Under the pieces are notes generated by a model. That model was not told where the DNA came from and ran no database searches. It saw nothing but the letters and a program-made list of their open reading frames with translations. Shown here piece by piece: positions 10,575-21,775 of a stretch of 64,000 nucleotides of DNA. Positions within the stretch are counted from its first letter, which is position 1. Each line of letters starts with the position of its first letter. The position numbers were made by a program, and so were the translations under genes. Origin of the DNA: Gautieria morchelliformis (lineage: Eukaryota > Basidiomycota > Agaricomycetes > Gomphales > Gomphaceae); the NCBI GenBank assembly GCA_015179125.1, contig WHVA01000033.1:358769-422768 (forward strand), given 5' to 3'.

Positions 10575-12363
10575 TTAGCGACGTCTGGGGAGGTTGCGTG
10601 GCTTGCCCACCCCCCGAAGCTCTAGATAGCTGTCTAGGGCTTCAAGGTCCTTGCAGGACGACATGGGTTCCCATGTCATGTCGCCTAGGTTCCAACGGAC
10701 CTGGAGCTCCAGGTCTGTCGAGTTTCTCCATCGATGTGCGATAATCTCGTCGACGAGCCACTCCTCGTCGTTATTTGCTCCGAAGTCATAAAATGACTTG
10801 GCCTCACGACGAGGGAACAATTCGTGGTTGTTAGCCTCGTATCGCCATACGAGGCTTGAATGGAAGACCGGTGAAATGCAACGGCTTTTCAGCTTGTCGG
10901 GAAGATCGAGGGTCACCGTCAAGGCGTCGTTGTGAGCCTCGACGACGTGGTACGGTCCGATGTACCGTGGGACTAGTTTTCTGGCTCTTCCTTTCGGGAG
11001 AGTTAGGTTTTGTGTCAAAAGGTAGACGCGGTCGTTGGCCACGTACCTGTTGCTCGTCATACGTTTCTTATTTGCATGAAACGTTTGCGTCACTCGATGC
11101 TCTATGATTGCATCGTGTGCCGCCATCAGGTTCCATTTTGCCTGATGTGCGAACCGGGCTACCCCCTTGAATGGGGTGTCCACGGCTATGGGGAGGTCTA
11201 TCCACGGCATATAGCCATGGTCCAGCTCGAAAGGTGCGAATCCTGTGGTCGCACTGACGTTGCTGTTGAGGGTGACCTCAACCATTGGGCATTTCAATGC
11301 CCAATCCTTCTGATCGTCTCTGACGACCGTGTGCAATATCTGGCCGATTGAGCGGTTTGCCCGCTCTGTCTGTTTGGGGATGGAAGGCAGTTGACATGAG
11401 GAGCTTAGTCCCCATGAGTCGCTGTAGTTCACGCCAGAAGATTGACATGAACTTCGAGTCTCTGTCTGAGACGATGGAGTCGGATGACCTCCTTCAGAAA
11501 CAGCCAGGCTACTCCCTTGGCTGACACGCTCATCGTGGTTGGTACGAGGTGTACGAGCGATGTTAGTCGGTCGATGACTACCATCAGGTAGTCACACTTG
11601 TTGGATTTGGGCAGGGGCCCCATGAAGTCGATGCCAATCGACTGCCACGGCCTATCCGGAATGTGTAGGCTGTGTAGTAGGCCTTTGGGCCGTTGTGGCC
11701 TGGTTTTCATCATCTGACACCTCGCGCACGATGTGCAGAACGCTTCTATGTCTGGGCTCATGCCCGGCCACCAATATGCTCTTCGAACTACGTTTGAAGC
11801 CTTCAGATGCCGTAGTGGCCGACTATCTGATGTGCCCGATCGATGATAATTTCGATCAGCTTCCTTCCCCCTTGAAGAACAGAGCGGGGGACGGCAATGT
11901 CATCTCTTTTAAGCTGGTTCTTAGTCCAGATCAGCCCGTCCCAGATCCCGAATCTTGGGTGCACGTCCGGGTGTCCCATGATCTTTGTGAACATGGTGTC
12001 CCTGTGGTACGTGTCTCGTAAGACCTTAGACAGGTCCACGCTTTGTTCAACGACCCGGCGCAGGGGTGTGCCATCATTCCCTGCGGTGATGGCTCTGACA
12101 TCATCGTCGTCGTCGCATGATGTGGCGACGGTCGTGGGCTCTTGTGAGCCCTCGTTTAATGCGGCGGATTCCGTTACCCTCGCCTCTGTCTTCTCCGCGA
12201 GGCATTTAGAGTGTCTTGTTGCCACTGTTCGCAGCTCAATATACCGGTGGGTGGGCAATAATTCACCGTCCAGGTCTAAACGCGCATCCGCGGTCACAAA
12301 GACATGGTCCGGGTGATTGTCATCACTCGTGTCGTTCTCGTAGTAGCACGACAGGCAGTCCAC
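10575..12363 (-). pseudogene. Gypsy A integrase with C-terminal chromodomain-like region
   Basis: Reading leftwards: the end of RNase H, the zinc-binding HHCC region (GHYG ... CTSCARCQMMK), the catalytic core (IGIDFMGPLPKSNKCDYLMV, then IVSDRDSKF, then [12 protein letters not shown] supplying D, D and E), the SH3-like part (KKRMTSNRYVANDRVYLL), and a chromodomain-like tail (EWLVDEIIAHRW...LQVRW). Chromodomains of Gypsy integrases guide insertion to chromatin marks. The gene is broken: a one-base deletion near 11805 follows GHYG, a small deletion near 11480 removes residues before IVSDRDS, and a further shift is needed near 11365. Confidence 0.85.
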
Positions 12364-13833
12364 TACCTTGTTCTCTACACTGTCAACATGAACGGTGTTG
12401 AAATTGAACCGGGAGAGAAACTCCTACCATCTGACCTGGCGGTCAGACAGGCTCTTCTGGGTCTCGAAGTACTCAAGCCCTTTGTGGTCTGTGACGAGGG
12501 TGAACCTTTGTCCCAGCAGTTTGTCCTCTCATTTCATGAGAGCCTCGAGCACCGCGATTGTCTCGTGCTCGTGAGTCCGGTAGTGTTGCTGAGCAATGCT
12601 GAACTTCTTTGACAAGAAGCCAGCAGGTCGACAAGTTTTCCAGTCGGGACCTTGGCCGTAGACCGCACTGACGCCGGCTTTTGATCCATCGGTGATCACC
12701 CAGATTGGCTTTGGGCACCTTGCATCTACTGGACGCAGGATCGGGGCCTTACAGGCCAACGCCTTAATGCTTTGCCAGCATTTGTCTAGTAGTGGCGTCC
12801 ATTCGAATGGACAGTTATTACGCGCACAGCCCGATAGTGGGGTGGTATATGCACTAACATCTGGCATGTAGCGTGCCAGATACTGTACCAGCCCGAGGAA
12901 ACGCTGGACGTCGTTGAACGTCCGTGGCCTGCGCCACTCGCGGATGTGTTGCATCTTGTCCTCGTCAGCATGTACCCCTCGGCCATCGATGATATGGCCG
13001 AGACACTCCATTCGGATGGAATAGAGGTCCACCTTTTTCTTGCTCAGAAAAAGGTGATTCCTCCTCAGTCTGTCAAAGACAATGTAGAGGTGCTCTTCAT
13101 GCTCTTGTATTGAGAGCGAGAATATGAAGATGTCGTCCATGTATACATGGACGAAGCGACCTATGCAGCCGTGGAAAATGGCTGTCATCAGCCGTTGGAA
13201 TGTTGATGGGGCGTTACAGTCCCCCATCTGTATCACCTGGCTCCTGAAGGTGCCAAGGATCGTGGCAAAGGCAGTCTTTGCTACGTGATCCGGGTGGATC
13301 CGGATCTGCTCGTATGCTTCTGACATATCCAGTTTTGTTCGATATTGACAGCGAGCCATGTCACTGCGAATGATATCTTGATCCGGGAAGGGCGTGATGT
13401 CCTTCACCATGTTTTCGTTCTGCTGGTGCAGATCGAAGACGGTTCTCAATGTACCGTTCTTCTTCTGCACACACAGCATGGGCACTGCCTGCTGCGTGAC
13501 TGCTGGAATCCACCACTTTGCAGTGGTGTATCGTTCTATCTTAGTTGACAGTTCCTCTCGGAAGTGTTCGGGGCATTTCGGTAGTCGATACCGCATGTGC
13601 TTGTTGGGATCTATGAGGTTGATCTCATGGTTGATCTCCTGTAGTGGCAGGAGTTCTAGTGGAATTCCACCGACTAAGTCAGTGATTCGTTCCATCCATT
13701 CCTCGCGGAGGCAAGGAAGGTCATCATCCGTGAGGATGATGGTGGTGGTTGGCTTAGAAGCCATTAGGCGCTGTTGGCATCTATTAGGTCCCGCGGTGCG
13801 CGGGCCCGCTTTCCTCTTTCCCATCGCTTTCAC
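12364..13833 (-). pseudogene. Gypsy A reverse transcriptase and RNase H
   Basis: RT motifs appear in order: MLCVQKKNGTLRTVFDLHQQ, YRTKLDMSEAYEQIRI, and the catalytic VHVYMDDIFIFS. RNase H follows with WVITDGSKAGVSAVYGQG and HEHETIAVLEALMK. A TGA at 12529-12531 then interrupts it where family members have Trp. The frame goes on as EDKLLGQRFTLVTDHKGLEY, with a second stop (TAG 12424-12426) after RQVRW. Both stops fit G-to-A or C-to-T change. Confidence 0.88.
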
Positions 13834-13993
13834 CGTTAGGTGAGAGCGCCTCTCCCTACGGCTGTAGGGTGAGTTTGAGGACGAGTCGTCCCACGACTCG
13901 TCCTCCTGGCTTCAATGAGCCAGGTTCGGCTTCGGTGCCTGGGTGATCCTGCTCACCCGTGGCCCTTTGTCCTCATTCGTTGATCCGTTGTTG

Positions 13994-14443
13994 TCAAATG
14001 AGACCTTGCCGGATCGTCCCTGGGCTCGAGAAGTCCAGGGTTATGCCAAATTTCCTTAGGAACAGTGTCCCTAAGATCGCGTCGTAATATTCGATGTTCG
14101 CTACGTCAAAATATTTGTCGTATGTCTCACGACCAAACTTGATGGTTGTGTTCGTTCCATAGTTGATCGTGGAATGGCTGCCTATGCAGGCTAGCTGCAG
14201 CGCGATTGGTTGCTCCAGGGAGAATGTCTTCATCCCTGTAGCTCGCGTAAACTCGGGGGATAGCAGTACCCCTTCACTGCCGCTATCTAGCAGGCAGTGG
14301 GCTTTTATGCCGTTTATTTCCCAGTACCCCGATAGGGTACGGTTCTCACTACGTGGGCGCGTTGGCCGTGTCCTGTGTTTGCTTCGGTGGTGATACACCG
14401 GCTCGGCTGCCTTGTCTGGCGTGACCGACGTGCGTGCCGCCAT
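13994..14443 (-). pseudogene. Gypsy A aspartic protease
   Basis: The frame has the catalytic motif AHCLLDSGSEGVLLSPEF (D-S-G) and a later hydrophobic flap region (YYDAILGTLFLRKFGI) typical of Gypsy proteases, which cut the polyprotein. It begins just below the gag stop at 14447-14449. The linker to RT (13834-13993) is degraded. Confidence 0.8.
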
Positions 14444-14446
14444 GAC

Positions 14447-15364
14447 CTACCTGGTGATTTCATCCTCCAGCGCGAATCTGATTGCGCTGGACCTGTAGGT
14501 GGTGTCTTCCACCTCTTCATCCCATTCATAGTATTGGGACGGCTCAGTGTCCCACTCTTCAGTGGGTGCATCTCCGTTGTCCGGAGTGTCATTGGGTTGG
14601 GGATCACCCTCCCCCTCTTCATCAATCTGTTGAAGAGAATTTTGACCGAGATCCGTCTCCGGATCCTCGGCCTCATCGTCGTGCCTCACGGCTGCTGTCC
14701 TTATACCGGACGTAAGCCGGGGGCACTCTGCCTTCTTGTGGCCGGGTTGGCTGCATTCGAAGCACGTGGTAGTGCTTTGGCTGCCGATGGGCCTATCGTT
14801 AGGCCGGCCCAACGTTTTCGTTGGTGGGGCAGGTCGTGGGGACGACCCTGACGCTTGAGGCTGTTTAGCTTCAGGCGGGCGTCCAGCTTGTGCTGTGCGT
14901 GAGGGTGGTATCCGTTGTCATGTTCCGCTTCTTGCGAACAGGCTGGGCCTGGTCAGGCCTGTTTGTGTCAATGGCTTGCTCCCTGTGAGCTGGGCAGTGC
15001 TTGCCATTGCTGCGGCGCTTTCTGCGCGGTGCATCCCCATGTTGTATCGGGATGCCTCCTCAATCATCCGGGCTGTCTCAAAGAGTTGCTCTATTGAGCT
15101 GCTCTCGGCATTATAGCCCTTTTTGAGGACCTCGTTTCGCAGTGTTTCACGCAGCGCTGATACGAACTGTCTCCGGAACGTGTAATCGTCTGGCGGCTGT
15201 ATCATACCTGCCGTGTATTTTGTGAGCTCATTCAGCATCTCCTGAACGGTTTTCATGCCCTGCATGACCGCATCAAATTTATTCGATGTGTGATGGTACA
15301 TCAGTGTGTGCAGGAACCTTTTTTGAAGGCCTTGCATCACGGTTTCCAGCATCCAGCTGCGGAC
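14447..15364 (-). pseudogene. Gypsy A gag, C-terminal third (inverted segment)
   Basis: From 15364 the minus strand reads SWMLETVMQGLQKRFLHT, the direct continuation of the plus-strand gag ending at 8281. A retrotransposon gag block follows (DDYTFRRQFVSALRETLRNE). One in-frame TGA at 14918-14920 interrupts it. The frame then continues to a zinc knuckle CFECSQPGHKKAEC (C-x2-C-x4-H-x4-C) that would bind the RNA genome, and ends at 14447. Confidence 0.85.
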
Positions 15365-16639
15365 TGTCATGACGCGTTTATTTCCCATACTCAGATGCTC
15401 AGTTTTCCTATTTTCTCACTCCACCTTCGTGTTCTTTCCGATCGCCATTGCCATGTTCGGCAACCAATTCTCGCTGTTCGCGCCAATTACCATAGCCACA
15501 CCGTCAAACGCACGATCGACGTCTTTGGACTGACTCAGCAGTCATCACTGGGTCTACCACCTCCTCTGTGCAACCCTCTTCCGATGGCGTTCGGGTAATT
15601 GGATTGTCATGACCTGTGTATTTCCTGCACCTTGTTATCCCCATTTCCCCTTTCGCTACTCCTCTTCCGTGTTCACTTGTCTTCACCCTCCACCTCGACC
15701 ACTCCTGCCCTATGTCATCTCCGCTGGCCCTTCCTTGCATTTCGCTGAACGGTCATTTGCTGCTCGCATCATTCGCCAACAGGCACACCATCAAACCATG
15801 ATCAACATCCCGATCTGGCAGAATGGCTCGTCAGTAACTCCATCAGCTTCTCGATCCAACCCCCTTTTGGTGTTCATATGAGCAGGGTGTGTTCGCGGGA
15901 CGTCCTACCCGTGGGTCGTGTGGGATCAACCCAGTAGATGAAGAACCCGTGCAGGGCAGGGTATATGCAGGCCCCAAGACATGATTTAGTACATAGGTGT
16001 CTTCGCCACCTTCACCCTCCGTCATTTCATGTTCTCCCTCTTCTCTCATTCTATTGTATGTTTATTTCATCTATGTTGTATCATGACTGCGCACCCCTAT
16101 CCAACCCTGACTCACGATGGCCTCTTTCCTATTCACTGATACCTTACGAGCATTTGATATAAGTAGTTTACATTCGCATGTATATTCCCCAGTTCAATTA
16201 TCATACGTCGTCCATCTTGTGCAGCTTTGACCTCGCCGTGGTCATCGTCTTAAGCCTTCTCTTGGAGATTTCCATCTTCGACTAGCAGAGGACTTAGGCA
16301 TCACTGGTGAGTTCTCATACTTCATCTTCATTACCTTAGCCTTCGAACCATTTTCTGTGCTGTTGGCGAAGGGCTCCGAAGGAGCACCTTCACCAGCGAA
16401 GGGATTGTCGAGACCTACACAGCCCTTCCATGAGACCTTGCACGTTACATTGTCAAGAGCCACGGGCTATTTCGCTATGACTGTAGATAGGGTGAGCCCC
16501 GTTTAGGCAAACCCTCTTACCTTGTGAACATTCATTGGTTCACCTATTCGCCAAATGGCATACTTATTCGCACAAGTTATTCCGGCATTCGCTGTGTTCA
16601 CTAATACACGATATTAACGCCTGAAAACCAATCTTGACA
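15365..16639 (+). mobile_element. R3 solo LTR (1,275 bp)
   Basis: It runs from tgtcatgacgcg to accaatcttgaca. A TATA-like gatataagtag near 16157 supports this as the sense orientation. The left flank CGGAC (15360-15364) and right flank CTGGC (16640-16644) do not match each other. They are the reverse complements of the R2 flanks. Confidence 0.9.
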
Positions 16640-16702
16640 CTGGCGTGGCCCTGCCTCCACCAGCGGGGACAGTTCACCCTCCCTACCCGGGGGAGGGGAC
16701 AC
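16640..16702 (+). pseudogene. Gypsy A ORF3, middle fragment
   Basis: After the CTGGC shared with the end of the inverted ORF3 part, the frame reads VALPPPAGTVHPPYPGEGT. It stops at the S1 insertion and resumes after S1 as LIPLGDPPISETGLLPW at 18219. Confidence 0.6.
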
Positions 16703-18213
16703 TGTTTTGGAACCCTTCAAGACTTTGGTGTCAGAGCTAACATTTTGGTCTATCAGAACGTGTCGTATACGAAACTCAAAGAATATTAAACAATGCTGCA
16801 GCACAACTCCGGAAATAATTTAATATTTGTACCTTGGTTGCAATCCGCGTAAAAACTAGTCCAAGTTAATACGGATGGAAGGCAATACGTTTCTTAGCAG
16901 CACTGAACAATAAACTAAAAGTCTGTAGGTTCGAGGACAACTATCAGGGTCCATGTATTCCAAAAGATAGGAATGGCTTCACAGGAGAGTTTGTAAGTGG
17001 ACTGACCCGATTAACGTCAATGCACTGCAATAAACCAGCGACTAGGGTTTAAGAAGTGACTTGTGAAAGTCACTGAACAGGAAAGTCACTGATCAGTTCG
17101 CCTCGGGTATTGGAGAGCTAATTGACAAGGAAATCGATTGTCAGACTCACTCTGCAGAATTTCACCTGGAGTGTTAGTCCGGGTGGCTAAGTAGAAACGC
17201 AACTACTTAACTGAGAATTAATACACTAAGTAAGTGTAATAACCCTAGCTGGGGTTAGCAGCTTAGTAAGCTGTGCAAGCTTGGCAAGTCACACGAGGTA
17301 CGTGGATAGTAGATGATGATGTATTGGCTGATTCACTGCTAAAACTGCAGGCTATTTATACTGCATCTATCTAGCTTATGTAACTACTGCTAGGAACCTT
17401 GTAGAAGCTTCTACTACTGTGAAGAACCTTGTGGAAGCTTAGAGAAGCTTCAGGAAAGGTTTGGAAACTATTGGAAGGCTGTGGAAGGTTCTATTGCTAT
17501 ATTGGGTTAAAGTCACAGCTCTGTGACAGTAAAGCTAAGAGTATGTAAGAAACTCCCACGGTCATGTGATGGTGTCATGTGATTGTCAGGTGACCGTAGA
17601 TAATCAGGTGACTTAGAGGTCAGGTGATTGTCAGGTGACTGTAGATAATCAGGTGACTTTGAGGTCAGGTGATTGTCAGGTGACTGTGGATGATCAGGTG
17701 ACTTTGAGCTGTTTTTGAGGTCATGTGATAGTCATGTGACCATGGGGGATTCTTAGCTAAACTATCAAGAGATTGTTGTATCTTGTGGACCCAATGTGAG
17801 TATAGCTATGGCACAGCACAGCCTAACATAGCCTTGTTGCTATGGTAGCATAGGTTGGGCAAAGTTTGTATTGCACAAACTGTGTTGTGGAGGCTTGGGA
17901 ATAAATTGCCATTTCCAGAGTGCTGAGTCCGAACCGGTAGAGTGTCCACAGGCTCGAGTTCGGGCTCGCGCGCGTCGGAGTTTGAATAAGCAGAGTTGTG
18001 GATACATGTGGATTCATAACTCTGCTGGAACAGAATAGAAGTCTTTTGAGCCAAAGACTTCATTAGAAATGGCGAAAAAATGGTAGGAAATTAGAGGAAG
18101 TTTAAATAGTTCATCCCCAATGATAGCAATACCAGTATGCTATATTTTAAGGTCTCTATTTCGAAAATACATGGAATTTCTCCTATTTGACCGGCAAAGC
18201 AGGATCCCATACA
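16703..18213 (+). mobile_element. S1: solo LTR of family S (1,511 bp)
   Basis: It starts TGTTTTGGAACCC and ends ATACA, with flanks gacac (16698-16702) and gacgc (18214-18218), a 5-bp TSD with one change. Removing it restores the ORF3 frame. It is homologous to S2 (40240-41769) along most of its length. There is no coding region, so it is best explained as a solo LTR. It includes a tandem repeat at 17579-17713. Confidence 0.8.
17579..17713 (+). repeat. Three tandem copies of a 45-bp unit inside S1
   Basis: Units start at 17579, 17624 and 17669 with gtgattgtcaggtgac, and each includes a second aatcaggtgac-type motif. The TCAGGTGA motif recurs many times through about 17750. It may be an LTR enhancer array or simple slippage. 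Confidence 0.7.
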
Positions 18214-18218
18214 GACGC

Positions 18219-19243
18219 TCATCCCACTCGGAGATCCACCAATCTCCGAGACGGGCCTCCTACCATGGCCAGTAGGAAAGGCCCAACAGCGTCGTACTCA
18301 ATGGTACGACGTCTGCCTGCTCGACGACCCACGCTTCATCGAACTCATAGCGCGGGCAAAAGAAACGCCGCAGCTGGCGCGTACGCCCAAGATGATCGGC
18401 GTATTCAAATGCATCGAGCACAAACAACGTGCTCGCAATCCCAAAAGGGACTGTCTCGTGATAGCGGGTGGTACCCCGCACGATATCGCGGCCATCCTGA
18501 AGGGTTGGATACACAACCCTGAAGGAATCCCATCCACCATCCGTGACAACGCGGATGGCACCTTCAACCTAGATGACATGGACGTCTGGATGTGGTTGAA
18601 GGCCCTTGCGCCCCGGGTCAAAGGGGTCGCATCACCTCTCAGGGTAAGGCTACTCGACCTATTCGGCTCAACAAACCAATGGTCAAGCCTCGTCGACGCC
18701 AGGGAAGTGCTGATGCCTCAGAGCACCACCCTGCGCCTCTCAATCACGGGCCCATTCCCTGTGGAGGGCCGAGCCGGCCCCGACGTCCCCCTCGCCGAGA
18801 TCGCGAGATGGTTGGCCTGCTACGTGGGGGTCACTCGCGAGCGAGTGGCATGCATTGAACATTATGTTCAACGCAGCATCACCGGCGCGGCATTCAGTGC
18901 CGCTGCCCGCGAGGGCCAACAAAAGGTCATCGAGACCAACCATGTGAGGGCCGCGGTGCCGCGACCCCTCACTCATGCTCAGCTCGACCAAGAGCTAGCG
19001 CGCTTCCAGCCCCCTCCTCAGACTGAGGACCCGGCCATTGAGGCCATGCTCCGCGAGGACACTGGTCTCATCACCCAAGCAGATACCGCCGCTAGGGGTG
19101 AGGCCGACCAGCCTCACCCAATCACCACCGATGACGCGGAGGTGCCCCCGGAGGAGTCACGTGCTCCACCGGCCCCGTACGACGACATCGTCATTGTATC
19201 GGCCACTCTAGAGGACTCCCTCATGGATGACCTCTATGAGTAG
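18219..19243 (+). pseudogene. Gypsy A ORF3, C-terminal part
   Basis: The frame runs from LIPLGDPPISETG through WYDVCLLDDPRFIELIARA and DCLVIAGGTPHDIAAILKGW to the natural end DDLYE at TAG 19241-19243, 25 bp before the polypurine tract. There are no stops in this part. It shows no similarity I recognise to env, chromodomain or nuclease families. Confidence 0.6.
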
Positions 19244-19268
19244 TAGTTGACCCCTATAGTTGTCTATA

Positions 19269-19279
19269 GAGGGGGAGGG
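19269..19279 (+). promoter_or_regulatory. Gypsy A polypurine tract
   Basis: The purine run agagggggaggg directly precedes the 3' LTR. It would prime plus-strand DNA synthesis and fixes the element orientation as plus. Confidence 0.75.
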
Positions 19280-19494
19280 TGTAAATAACCCATGTATCTA
19301 CATGTACAATAGTTATTACATAATCCCAGTGGGCCCCTTAGGGACCCACTGTATAGTTTATGCATGGGAACCGTCCAGCGGTTCCCATCACATCTTACTC
19401 TTACCTGTCACTACATAGCATTCAGAATACCACTCATTGGTCAAGTTCTGTAGTGCCCTTGTGATACAAGGTCTTAAGATCGACATCCTTTACA
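19280..19494 (+). repeat. Gypsy A 3' LTR
   Basis: It matches the 5' LTR with only a few transitions, the same ends and the same length (215 bp). Confidence 0.9.
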
Positions 19495-20678
19495 GGCAAA
19501 TAGGTGAACCAACAAATGTTCACAAGATAAGAGGGTTGCCCGAACGGAGCTTGCCCTATCTACAGTCGTAGTGAAATAGCCCGTGGCACTTGACGATGTA
19601 ACATGCAAGGTGTCACAGAAGGGCTGTCTAAGTAGCGACAATCCCTTCGCCGGTGAAGGTGCCCCTTCGGAGTCCTTCACCGACAGCACAGAAAATAGCT
19701 CGAAGGCTAAGGTAATGAAGATGAAGTATGAGAACTCACCAGTGATGCCTAAGTCCTCTTCTGGTTGAAGATAGAAATCTCCAGGAGAAGGCTCAAGGTG
19801 ATGATCACAGCGAGGCCAAGTTTGCACAAGATGGACAACGTATGATAATTGAACTGAGGAATGTACATGCGAATGCAAACTACTTATATCGAATGCTCGT
19901 AAGGTATTAGCGAATAGGAAAGAGGCCGTCGTGAGTCAGGGTTGGATAGGGGTGCGCAGTCATGATACTAAGTAGATGGAATAAACATACAATAGAGTGA
20001 GGGAAGAGTGCGAACATGAAACAACGGAGAGTAAAGGTGGCGAAGGCACTTATGTATGAAACCATGTCTTGGGACCTGCATACATGCTACCCTGCACGGA
20101 CTCTTCGTCTACTGGGTTGATCCCACACGACCTATGGAAGGGACGTCCTGCGAACACACTTTGGCCATATGAACACCCAAAGGGGTTGGATTGAGAAGAT
20201 GATGGGGTTAGTGATGAACCATCATGCCGGGTAAATGGTATTGATCGTATTTGATGGCGTGCCTGCTGGCGAATGATGCGAGCAGCGAATAGTCATTTGG
20301 CGAATGCAACGAAGGGCGAACAGAGAGGACATAGGGGAGGAGTGGTCGAAGTGAGGGGCAAAGCTGAGCGAAGGCGGAGGAGGTATGGCGAAAGGGGAGA
20401 CGGGGATACCAAGGTGCAGGAAATACACAAGTCATGACAATCTGATCATAGGAACACCATCGAAAGAGGGTTGAGCAGAGGAGGTGATAGGACCAGTGAT
20501 GAACCACCAAGTCGGTCCAAAGACGTCAATCGTGCGTTGATGGCGTGGCTATGGTGAGTGGCATGAACAGCGAAGATCGGTTGCCGAACAGGGCAAAGGT
20601 GATCAGAGTGAACACGGAAGTGGAGTGAGAAATGGGAGGATAGAGTATGCAAGTATGGGAAATAAACGTGTCATGACA
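19495..20678 (-). mobile_element. R1 solo LTR, right part
   Basis: R1 resumes after the Gypsy A TSD and ends aataaacgtgtcatgaca. Joined with 6174-6264 and with one TSD removed it is 1,270 bp. The right flank is GTAGG (20679-20683), the reverse complement of the R6 right flank. Confidence 0.85.
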
Positions 20679-20699
20679 GTAGGCTCAACAATATAGGAG

Positions 20700-21145
20700 C
20701 GGCCCTGATGGGGTTCAGCAAAGTCCTCCAGCCAATCAAGGAGATTAGGCAATGGGTCACAGCATCACTTGAAGATGTCTAAAATGCCCCAGAGCACACT
20801 GCCACTGGGGCTCATGCCAGCCGGCAACAGGTCAGTGCTGCCATGCTGCTAAGAACCAGTGACATGAAGAACAGGACTGATGATGCATGCGACCACTGGC
20901 CGGCCTGGTCAAACAGGATGTATGATTCAGAGATGAATCACACAGAGCTGGCTGCCTCCGCAGGCAGCTGTAAGATGATCCAACAGATCATCAGAGAATA
21001 GGTCATCTCAGACGTAGACTCTGAGACCATGGCAGAGACGGTGGGGATTCCTTTAGGGTTGTGGACTCAGGTCCCATCTCAACATGTAGTGACAGTGTAA
21101 GGTAAGGATAGATAGGGAACTGCCAGGTGGTTCCCATGCAAGAAC
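20700..21145. pseudogene. Relict of a Gypsy A relative: gag scrap plus LTR-like piece
   Basis: From 20940 to 21055 the plus strand resembles Gypsy A gag around 7480-7570 (for example aagatgatccaacagatcat). From about 21078 the sequence resembles the reverse complement of the Gypsy A LTR, including gggaactgccaggtggttccc and actatacagtgggtcc. The two parts have opposite polarity, so a rearrangement or deletion has joined them. No open frame remains. Confidence 0.5.
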
Positions 21146-21775
21146 TATACAGTGGGTCCACCCTCCCTCTATTTATAGCAGCAACTGCGATATGCAAGTA
21201 TATCACAGTTGGAATTAGTATATGGATGGGAGTGGGGGAGTATGGAACTTAGAAGAAGGAGAAAGGAGAGATGGAGGAAGACAGATCAGGTGAACAAGGA
21301 GATAGAAGATGAAAGAAAGAAACAGGTTGTCCCCTGACTGTGAGGGCAACTCTCCCTAGACAGCAGAAGCCATGTGGTCTAGTAGAGGAGGATCCAAAGA
21401 GGAAAAGCTAAGGACCTCTGCTACCAGCACACACTACCTATATACCTTGCGCCCCTGATTGAAGTCAGGGATGCCACCTCCACTTCTGACACAAGTCTGT
21501 GCTCCATGGCCCTTGCCTAACATACATGTCTCAACCCATGACCTTGGGGCCACTCCAGGATGATTCCCAGCTGAAGCTTTGGAAACTCAGCTGGGCATTT
21601 GGGTTGTGCTTGGGGTGGCCTGGACCTTGGATTGGAACTGAAGCCAAGACCAGAAATGTCCTTGGAAGGGGGTTCCCTGACACTGACAGTCTCAGTAAAT
21701 ATACAATGTGCAAGGAGATATAATGTGATCTATTTCTGTTAGGCCTCAGGGTGAAGGTATTCTTGTCTGTGGCAC
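21146..21775. other. Unassigned sequence
   Basis: No gene or repeat from elsewhere in the window was recognised here. It ends at the R4 target site ggcac (21771-21775). Confidence 0.4.

Larger units (their letters stand above)
6265..19494 (+). mobile_element. Gypsy A: Ty3/Gypsy LTR retrotransposon with nested insertions and an internal inversion
   Basis: Two 215-bp LTRs (6265-6479 and 19280-19494) are nearly identical, begin TG and end CA. They are flanked by ggcga and ggcaa, a 5-bp TSD with one change. The 13,230-bp span contains R2, R3 and S1; without these and their duplicated sites the element is about 9.16 kb. The original order was LTR, gag, protease, RT-RNase H, integrase-chromodomain, an accessory ORF3, LTR. 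The middle segment 9556-15364 is inverted, so gag and ORF3 are each split between strands. Nonsense mutations and small deletions in pol show it is dead. It was inserted into R1. Confidence 0.92.

Noticed and set aside
15609-15881. Conserved 60-90 codon frames found in every R copy
   Set aside because: They are shared because the R copies are similar DNA. They contain no known domain and differ by stops and shifts among copies.
16703-18213. S1 as a complete non-autonomous retrotransposon with its own LTRs
   Set aside because: No terminal direct repeats were found within it; only TG...CA ends and a TSD are seen. A solo LTR is simpler.
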